From: Hirundichthys speculiger
Taxonomy: Eukaryota > Chordata > Actinopteri > Beloniformes > Exocoetidae
Length of the DNA stretch: 64,000 nucleotides
Direction of reading: 5' to 3'
Assembly (NCBI GenBank): GCA_018398805.1
Contig: JAGFBZ010002123.1
Span: 1-64,000 of the forward strand
Shown here: one piece after another, positions 20,898 to 28,845 of the stretch
How the letters are laid out: every line of letters starts with the position of its first letter
How positions within the stretch are numbered: position 1 is the first letter of the stretch
The notes under the pieces: generated by a model
What the model was told of the DNA's origin: nothing
What the model saw: the letters and a program-made list of their open reading frames with translations, nothing else
Database searches by the model: none
Made by a program: the position numbers and the translations under genes

Positions 20898-23800
20898 TAA
20901 ACCTAATTATTTAGGGGGGCTTAAGAAGAAAAAAAAATTCAATAAAATATTTTAAAAAATATTAACTGTAAAATCGCCTATTCTTTTTAAGGACATTTTG
21001 AAAAATAATGTTTTTTTTAATTATTACTGCATATTCTTACCTCTACATGGACTCCAGTTCTCATTCTTATATTTGTGTAGCCCAAAATAACAAAACATGA
21101 ATTGCATTTGATTAAATTTGCATATTTAATTTTATTTCTTTATTGAATGAAGCAGAGCAAGTCTAGATCACAAATTAATTTAATAATCATTTAGGTTTTT
21201 CGTGGAATCTTCATGTTAGTGATCATATGTTGGACAGGTTAGAAATGCTTTAAGATCTTGTTAAATTTTCAGATAGGCACCAGGTGAGACAGTGCCGATG
21301 GAGGGGTGTAACACGACGGCCAACTCTACAGCGACCAACTGTGAGAAAGTAAATTCACTCTTGTTTGAATTTTTCTTGGTGATCGGTGGACCGTTTGAGT
21401 GACTGCAAATACAAATCAAAAAGACATATTTTTAACGCAAAAAGACCCATGTGATATTTATCACGCACCATCTGGGATCTCTGGTCATCATCTTACTTGC
21501 AGAAAGAGGAATTCAATTTTTATAATAGAGCAGAAGTTAGAAGTACATATCATCTGTTATGACACAACATGTGTCCTGCCACATCTGCAACTGAACTCTA
21601 GTCTTTATTTCTTTTATATAACTTGTTCAGCTGACACCATTAAATGTTCTAATTTCATCACTAAAACTTTAGATTCTGCTTCCATCCGTCCTTTGGTTTG
21701 CAGAGTTTTCTGAGCTCTTGCCAAAGGACACCTCCTGTCGCTGCATATTTGGGTAAAATGTAAATGTAACACTGTATGAATGCTGTTCAGGTGTTAACGC
21801 TTTAAAAATGAGGTGTTCAACATCTTCTTTTAGTTTTTCTTAGTTCAAAAGGGGAATGAAAAAGCTGCTAAATTATAGACCAAGAGCACTGCTAATCCAG
21901 TTTACTGTTTTTTCTTGTTTGTTTATTAATTTCATTTCCCAGTGTCCTGTATCAGCAGATGTTTGACTATTGCTCTGTTCTGTTTGAAGTCCAGAGTTGA
22001 CGTCCTTGCAGGGAAAAACAAATACACATGTGCAAAAATGTGGGTGAGAGTAAAAGCGTATTAAAAGCCAATGTCCACAAATTTTAGGTGCCGGAAACAA
22101 AGAAGGACCGCAAAGACGATGTAAAGGTGAGTGGACAGCATGCCAAGGATGGGAAGATTCATTTATAAACATTATTAAATGATGCTGGTTTTACTTCTCC
22201 ATCAGTGGGACGGTACCTGGGTCCCAATTGAAAACCGTCTTGGGTTTCCTCCACCTCCCTCTGACATAAAAAACAATAAGGTAAAGTACTCTGTTTAAAA
22301 TAATCCAGTCTATTATTAAAAGCCTGTAAGGAGTGTAAATATGCTTCCTTTATATTTCTGTTTGCAAGGATGAGTTACAGCATGTGTCATAGCTGATCAT
22401 GGTCACTACAGTAGATCGCTGCCCCTTTTTACACTTCTTGTTCTATTTTTTTCATGCATCAACGAGCAACAGAAACACACTTACATATTAATTAGGTTTT
22501 TTTTTTAATTAAGCTTTATCTCCTGCAATTTCAGAGACGCGAAGCACCTGTGGTTCCACCTGAGACCAGGCCACAGGATGGCCCACAGGTAGGTGAAAAA
22601 CAACATATTACAAGATGACTTTAGAAGTGTAACATGAAGGAGGTGAAGAATCAGACGGTTATTCTGCTTTTTTTCTTAAAATTTCTTTAAATGACTTGAT
22701 CATCATCAACGTTTTTCAGTTTATTGTAACTGATGTGTTTGTTTTTTTGTGATTAGACCTTATAAATAAATGTTACCATATAGAAAACAATCTTGCTTTT
22801 ATTGTAAAAAAAAAAAAAAAAAATCTAAACACAAAGTTCACATCACACATATTGGCTGCGGTTACATGGTGTTTTTTAATTCGGAATTAAAATTAGGAAT
22901 TAAATAATTCCGAATTAAACTATTTTCCTTCGAGTTTACATGGAAATAGTAATTCCGAATTAAGGTTTACATGGAAAACACGTTAGTTCGGCTTCATCCA
23001 ACTCCGCTTTAAGTCCGGGGGTTGGGAAGGGTTCTGAATTGGATAGGGGGGGCGGACGTCTTTACATCTACCGGAAGAAAACAAACTTAGCTAACTGCTT
23101 AGCAACAACATTCCACTTATTTTTGACCTGGCTGGCGTCTCTATTTGCGAAACCTCCTTCATTTAACCTGGCCGCTTTGAAAAGCTCACAATTTTTATGT
23201 TTCCTGCCATCTGTTCTTTTAATTATTTCCAGTTCCTCCAAGCTATTTATTAAATAAATCGTCTCTGCTCTTGAACACCGCTTACTGCGTGCTGCCGGAA
23301 TATAAGCGTCATCGCGACAGACGGGCAAGAGAACGAGCATGCGCAGAAAGACGGGAATTAATTTAAAGAGGAATGAGTGTTTACATGACCGCGGAATTAC
23401 TTAATGCGGAATTAAAATGGGAATAAACCAGCCACTTACTTCGGAATTAAGTTAATTCGGAATTGACATTTTCATATGGAATTAAGTGTTTACATGGTAA
23501 CTTTTATTCGGCTTTAACTTTAATTCTGAATTAAAGAGGAATTAAACTTCCCATGTAAACGCACCCAATGTCTTCCAGGAACCAAAACATCTAAACACAC
23601 ATACACCAACAGAAAAAAATGTACATTTAACAGATTCAACCAGCCATTGAGCAGCTATGACTTAGAAAGCTGGAAAAAACAATGAGAGGTATCGACCAAT
23701 CAGAAATATTCAACGCTGTGAGCTTCACACCAAAGTTTAGGAGTAATTTAACAAACTTGTTTTCATATTGTACCTGCAGTAATCAGCACTTTACTGCAAA

Positions 23801-25729
23801 GCATAACTTCTAAAGCTTCCAGGTTCTTCCATATAACAGTGGTATGAAATCAAAAATGTAGCTGTTTTTTTCTTATAATTTTCATGTTAGTTACCATTCC
23901 AGCATATCTCAGACACATTGCAAATGTTTTTATATCGTCAGACTGAAACAAACCTGTTTTCTATTTTCAGATTCCAGCAGGCGCAGCAACACAGATGACG
24001 GCCTGTAACATGACCAACAACTCAACAATGACCAACAGCACTTTGTGTGAAAAAGTAAATTAACTCTTGTTCACTTTGAGATGGGACTTGATCTCCAAAT
24101 CAAATCAAAAATACATATTTTAAGTTAAAATGACTTGTAAATTCATCATGTGCCATCTAGGATCTCTGGTCATCTTTTAGAAGTTGCACATTGTCCTGTC
24201 ACATTGTTTCTGTTATTGGCTCCTTCTATTATGAGTTTAATGTTATTTCATTTGTCATGAGACAACATGTATTGCGCTGGACGATATGTGATGTAGGGTG
24301 ATATGTAAATGTAATGTAAAGTGTGAATGGTATTCAGATTTTAACAGTTAGTTGGATAACATCTTTTTTTTTTAACTTTTCTTAATTCAAAACGGACTGT
24401 GTGACCCCTATCACCAGTTGTCTGACTATTTTTCCTACTTTGTTTGAAGTCCAAAGTCGATACCGCTGCAGACAAAAGTAAACACACGACTGCAGAAATT
24501 GGGTGAATGTAAAGTTTATTAAAGTGCAATGTCTTCATATTTTAGGCGCCAGAATCGGGGAAGGATCCCAAGAATGATGCAAAGGTAGGTAGGCTTAAGT
24601 TTTTGGCTGATAATTATTTATATAGTTATAGTGGATTTTTTACAGCAGACAGCTGTCCATTGTAACGACTGTCTGTTTGGGGACGGGGCTGCTTCTACTG
24701 GAGTCAGCTCTGTCTCTCTGGGGGTGTGGCCATGTCTGGCTGCTGGACTGCTTTAGCTCTGGTGACAAACACTATTACACCTTAAACCAGTGGCGGCGGC
24801 AGAACATTTTCATTGCAGTTGCTTAGGGGTTGCTAAACAATTGTATGGAGTTGCTGGACAATTTAATTGCAATACCAATTAAATAGCATGAATATGGATA
24901 TGTATGTCATTACCGGCCTACTCATTCTAATCAGCGCTATCTGAAACTAGCGCGAATGCCATGAAACAGATAAAAAAAAATCAATTTGAAGTTCGTTATT
25001 ATAATTTTACCATATAGTCATGGCGCTTTTCACAGCAGTGAGAAATGCTGCTGTGAAAAGCGCCATGACTATATGGCGCTTTTCACAGCACTTTTCACAG
25101 CAGTGAGAAATGCACATTAACAGCCTAGACTACAAATCATTTAACAATAACATGTTCATCACATTTTAACCAGTTAATATTCACATAAGTACACATCAGA
25201 AGAGATCTGGCAGACTTACGCTTCAACAGATAGCGCTCCATTTTGATGTCACTTTTCTAACGGCCCGGTTTTTTTTTTTTCCCAAGCTGACCTCGCGTGA
25301 CCATTGCAGTCCAACTCTCGCGAGACGAGTCTCTCTCTCATCGTTTTTAATCGTCTTCCTTTTATTTGAATTTAAAACAAAAACACTTTAAATTAATTTT
25401 AAATTAAATTGTCACCATTTTTATTTTGTTTAACACAATTAAGTTTTTTCATTTTTAATAGTCTCCATTCTTGGGGTTGCTTTGAAGTTGCTAGGCCATA
25501 TTTTGGGGTTGCTATAGCAACTGCAAGCTACCCCCTAGCGCCGCCCCTGCCTTAAACCTCCACACATTCATCTAGATGCCCCACACACACTACACACACC
25601 ACATCATCTCTGTCTGTCTTATGTCTTTTGTTTAGTGTCCTTCTCTAATAAAGAACACACATCACTCACACTTACACATAAGAAAACTGGCATCTGCCAC
25701 AAGATTAAATTGTGTGTATGTGTATATAA

Positions 25730-25773
<44 letters not shown>

Positions 25774-26860
25774 AGGTTTCACCAGATGTTGGCACTAACC
25801 ATCGATATATACATATAGACAGATGAAAAATGTACGTAACTTAGAAATAGTGATGTCCTTAAAAATAAAAATGTTTGTTTTTTTGAAATTGAACAATTTT
25901 TTAATAAATTCATGATTGAAAAGGGTAAAACAAACACCCATTGTTACAACTCAGTTTAATGTTACATCTTTTCCAGTTAAATTATTGTCTGTTGCCATTT
26001 CAGCTCCCCGAACAAAAGGCAGTGGCGACTGAAACTACAAAAAAGGTAGGACCAAAAATTCACAGTACAAGAAGATGGATCTTTATGAGGCAAAGATCTG
26101 AGAATTCATTATGGAGTTTAGTTTAGTCATTTTTCGGCTGAAAAACATCTTGAGGCGATTAAATTATTAACTTCATAAACAGCATCTATACATTATTTTT
26201 TGTGTTGTTTTAGACTTATTTTATTAGTATACTGAAATATTTCATGTTATTTACTTTATTTTTTTTGTTATTTTATTACTTTTATTTTTTTCTCAGTCAC
26301 AAGGCTCTCTCGTCACTGACTGAAGCTCCATGAATCAAGAGTTTAAAGACCAGTTTTAGAAACTGTAATAACTAAATATGTTAACAAAGTTAACGTATTT
26401 AAACAAGCCATTGCATCACCAAAAATATAATCATTAAAGACATGAGCTTGTCTATCAACCTCAAATTTACTTTGATATCCTGTTATCACTTTATATGTAT
26501 GTAAACTATAATAATACAGTGATGTAGTGCCTTCCTTCAGTTTTTCAAATACTTTATTCATAAACTGGAGGTGAAAATTGAGTGAAGGCCTGTAACTTAT
26601 CACGTGCTGTATTTAAAATATAGGATGATGACGATGATGATTATCATGGTATCTGGAACTCTCTGCAAAACAATATTGGTTTTTCAACTGAACAAGATCA
26701 AGTTGTGAAACAGGTAAGAAACTAACCCTCATAACTGGTATTTAAATGTCAGAATATCATCAAAAGCTTTGAAACATCCATTTTGACACAAAGATAAAGC
26801 GAAGTGTTAATATATCTATATTTTTTTTTTTTCTAATCTTTGCAGGAAAAGCAGAAATGA
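19977..26860 (+). CDS. Gene B: secreted acidic N-glycosylation-rich protein, 9 coding exons
   Basis: Unrecognised. Coding exons: 19977-20063, 21277-21348, 22088-22126, 22535-22588, 23971-24054, 24546-24584, 26004-26045, 26624-26713, 26846-26860. All introns are phase 0 and the product is 173 residues. A signal peptide of about 15 residues (MRGLILLGLVGYVLA) is followed by NPLPGNTT. The mature part has two copies of a three-exon cassette: a Cys-flanked sequon module, a 13-residue acidic piece and a 14-18-residue Pro/Glu piece. The C terminus begins with six Asp and ends EKQK. Eight N-X-S/T sequons are present. An in-frame ATG at 19941 could add 12 residues, but the signal peptide fits 19977. 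Exon layout recalls SCPP genes; phosphosite clusters are lacking. Function unknown, probably an extracellular glycoprotein. Confidence 0.78.
20490..20775. mobile_element. Dispersed repeat with ACCTCCGCCAAGGAGGT palindrome
   Basis: Centres on the palindrome at about 20630-20646, followed by TGTCTGTC runs and GATGGATTTTGATTAAATTT. I recall this as the end of a widespread short repeat in fish and invertebrates; family not assigned. It lies in gene B intron 1. Confidence 0.45.
20827..20889. repeat. (TA)n microsatellite
   Basis: About 60 bp of TA in gene B intron 1, flanked by A- and T-runs. Confidence 0.95.
21277..21348 (+). CDS. Gene B exon 2, glycosylation module 1
   Basis: 72 bp, 24 codons, APGET...NCEK. 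The acceptor is GATAG at 21276; an upstream TTTTCAG (21272) would put the module out of frame and give an early stop, so the later AG is chosen. Two cysteines and two sequons. Confidence 0.7.
22088..22126 (+). CDS. Gene B exon 3, acidic piece 1
   Basis: 39 bp, VPETKKDRKDDVK. Acceptor TTTTAG, donor GTGAGT. Confidence 0.78.
22535..22588 (+). CDS. Gene B exon 4
   Basis: 54 bp, begins RREAP and ends DGPQ. It is the same size as gene A exon 4. Confidence 0.75.
22853..23567. mobile_element. DNA transposon with inverted ends, probably PIF/Harbinger-like
   Basis: Left end GGCTGCGGTTACATGG pairs with right end reverse complement GGGTGCGTTTACATGG. Inside both ends the motif TTCGGAATTAA or TTCCGAATTAA is repeated in both orientations. 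Target duplication is ambiguous (perhaps 2 bp AT). A Myb/SANT-like frame lies inside. It is in gene B intron 4. Confidence 0.6.
23068..23340 (-). CDS. Myb/SANT-like DNA-binding protein fragment of the transposon
   Basis: 90-residue frame on the minus strand inside the inverted repeats. The pattern YLINSLEELEIIKRTDG, then NCELFKAARLNEGGF, then QVKNKWNVVAKQL matches the trihelix Myb/SANT-like domain typical of Harbinger accessory proteins, with the conserved KNKW. The expected Trp of helix 1 is not evident and the frame may be a remnant. Its start is not certain. Confidence 0.45.
   Translation of the reverse strand: MLVLLPVCRDDAYIPAARSKRCSRAETIYLINSLEELEIIKRTDGRKHKNCELFKAARLNEGGFANRDASQVKNKWNVVAKQLAKFVFFR
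23971..24054 (+). CDS. Gene B exon 5, glycosylation module 2
   Basis: 84 bp, 28 codons, IPAGAATQ...LCEK. Two cysteines and four sequons. Acceptor TTTTCAG, donor GTAAAT. Confidence 0.78.
24546..24584 (+). CDS. Gene B exon 6, acidic piece 2
   Basis: 39 bp, APESGKDPKNDAK, closest to gene A exon 3. Confidence 0.78.
24788..25549. mobile_element. Non-autonomous hAT element, 762 bp, TSD CCTTAAAC
   Basis: Starts CAGTGGCGGCGGCAGAAC and ends ...CTAGCGCCGCCCCTG. The ends are imperfect inverted repeats extending into GTTGCTTAGGGGTTGCTA / GTTGCTATAGCAACCCC-like sequence. The 8-bp duplication CCTTAAAC is exact at 24780-24787 and 25550-25557. It contains a perfect long hairpin at 25011-25075. It lies in gene B intron 6. 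Confidence 0.9.
25011..25075. repeat. Perfect hairpin, 28-bp stem, 9-base loop
   Basis: The arm 25011-25038 (CATATAGTCATGGCGCTTTT + CACAGCAG) is exactly complementary to 25048-25075, with the loop TGAGAAATG. Part of the arm (GCGCTTTTCACAGCA) is repeated again at about 25076-25105. Confidence 0.95.
25735..25771. repeat. (TA)n microsatellite
   Basis: About 35 bp of TA in gene B intron 6. Confidence 0.9.
26004..26045 (+). CDS. Gene B exon 7
   Basis: 42 bp, LPEQKAVATETTKK. A shortened counterpart of exon 4; acceptor ATTTCAG, donor GTAGGA. Confidence 0.72.
26624..26713 (+). CDS. Gene B exon 8, poly-Asp C-terminal piece
   Basis: 90 bp, 30 codons, DDDDDDYHGIWNS...VVKQ. Acceptor AATATAG as in gene A exon 5, donor GTAAGA. 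Confidence 0.75.
26846..26860 (+). CDS. Gene B exon 9, last four codons and stop
   Basis: GAA AAG CAG AAA TGA after a long pyrimidine tract and TTTGCAG acceptor. Confidence 0.72.
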   Translation, partial: EKQK

Positions 26861-26928
26861 AGATGAAGACGGCAGATAAACAAATGAAAACACGTCAAGG
26901 TTTCTGAGTGGCGTTTCAGTTGTTCTTA

Positions 26929-26934
26929 AATAAA
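26929..26934 (+). terminator. Gene B poly(A) signal
   Basis: AATAAA 69 bp after the stop codon. An oppositely oriented AATAAA for CDV3 lies 28 bp further on. Confidence 0.65.
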
Positions 26935-26961
26935 GAAAAGTCTGCTGTGTGAGAAAAGATC

Positions 26962-28718
26962 TTTATTTGTTAATATGCTTGGTATAAGGTCTTTTTTCCT
27001 TTCAAAAGGGGCTTGAATTTCAGAGAATTTATCCACCAAGTGTGTGGGGAAAAAAAATAACCAGAAAAAAAAAAAAAAAAAGAAAGGAAAAGGGGATAAA
27101 ATGAGTCAACAGAGGACTTAAACATGTAACTCCAGAAGGGAGAGCAGGTTGACACGAGCTGTGGGTTTACGAACGAACAGTAAGCTCTCCGGAAAAAGAC
27201 ACTGTAGAAAACCCAAGTTCACAACTTGAATAAATTCACATTTCTGGGCGTAAACCTCTTCTCTTTTCATCAATTCTGTTACTTCCATCCAAAGTTTTCC
27301 AGCAGGGGGCAATGCTCTACAACGAATCATTTCACGTAAAGACCATACAGACAACATAAATTTGACTCTTCAACTTTCTAAACACAATTTTGCTTGAAGT
27401 AAAAACTCACTGGACTTCAGATGGAAATACCGCTGCTCTGTTGATCAATAGTACTTTAGAGTCAGGTATGCCTTGGCCACCTCTTCTACACAACTTCACC
27501 GAGGGCTGAGACAGTTAGATTACCTCTGAGGAAAGCACTTATATATATATAAAAAAAACCTTAAAACGGGGGCTTGAAATGACCACTTTGAGACAAACTA
27601 TAAAGATCTGAAGCAAATCTTGACAAATATGATACCGTGATACTTGTGGCTACCAGGTGACTAACTGGAGTACAGCGTTTGTTTTCAAAAGAACAGTGTC
27701 AGATTAGAAAGAAGCTTTAATCTGTTTCTGATGTAGCAGGAGAGAAGTAAGGACACCAAAATCAAGCAGTGGATATGAAAGAGTTAGTAACTGTAATCGT
27801 CAGGCAAACTGCAACAGCTCTACATTCCCCAACAGAAGATTTTTCTCTTTTCTATGACTCCTTGTTCTTCAAAAAGTGGTGTAATCCAGAGGCAGCAGCC
27901 TGTGAGACAACACTTCAGAGGACTATCAGTAAGGTCACTTTATACAGAAATTCTAAAAGATGAAGACCACAACCCACAGTTTCTTCTCCATAGATCTTTC
28001 CAGGATGCCATGAATACATGAATGATAAAGCTTCAAGTTTCCAAATTAAAGAGCCTGATAGCTGGCTTGTATGCGTTTGCACCCTTTCACCACTACAGCG
28101 AAGAAAAAAAAAAAAAAGAAAAAAAAAAAAAAAAGCTCAGTCCACATGGTCACCACCAGCTATTCTGCAGAGGTAGTATCCCCACTCTGGGAGCCCCAAC
28201 AGGAACTCAAAAGTACACCTCAAAATAACCATGTGCAATTGGATTATAACGATCTTGCAAAAAAATAGATATTTTCACAGAAGTTTGTAAAATCATTTTT
28301 GCCTAAAGTCATCTTCAATCCTCTGTGGCTTTGTCAAAGCAAGTTGCAGTCCAGAGAGAAGTTGCGCCACAAAACTGCTGCTGAGAACAATCCACAAGGG
28401 GCAACCACGTTGCCATTTGTTGCTGCTGCAGTGTTGTACATTTGGGTGTATTTGACTAATTCTGTTTCAGTTATTGCCCCTTTTCATCAGCCTCAGATGC
28501 AGTCCTTCAGTTCTGCCAACCGAATGAGTTGTGTTCAAGGGAGTGTGTCTGCAGTGGTTTTCTGTATAATTGCGTTTGTGTGAGTGAGGTGTAGTGAAGG
28601 TGGCAGCATGAGCTCTGTTAGGACTGCAGTCCACACAGCTGGAGTTCAGCTTCCTTCGGGGGAGGGGGGGGCTGAGCAGGACCGTGCTGGAGGGGCCCGG
28701 GGATGGAGGGCAGCGGTT
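26962..28718 (-). other. cdv3: CDV3 3' UTR with poly(A) signal
   Basis: About 1.75 kb from the stop to a minus-strand AATAAA at 26962-26967. It holds A-runs near 28103-28133 but no credible plus-strand gene; frames there are chance. The left half is duplicated behind gene A. Confidence 0.6.
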
Positions 28719-28845
28719 CTACTTGTCCCCCAGAATGGCGTACTGGTTGTCGAGCTGCAAGTGCTGCATTGAGGGGCCGCTGTTTTCCTCTCGACCACGG
28801 TTCCTGTGCTTCACAACCTCAAAGGTCTTCTCCATTTCTCTGTCT
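28719..28845 (-). CDS. cdv3: CDV3 exon 5 (last coding)
   Basis: 127 bp, DREMEKTFEVVKHRNRGR ... LQLDNQYAILGDK and TAG at 28719-28721. Acceptor TTGTAG. Confidence 0.93.
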
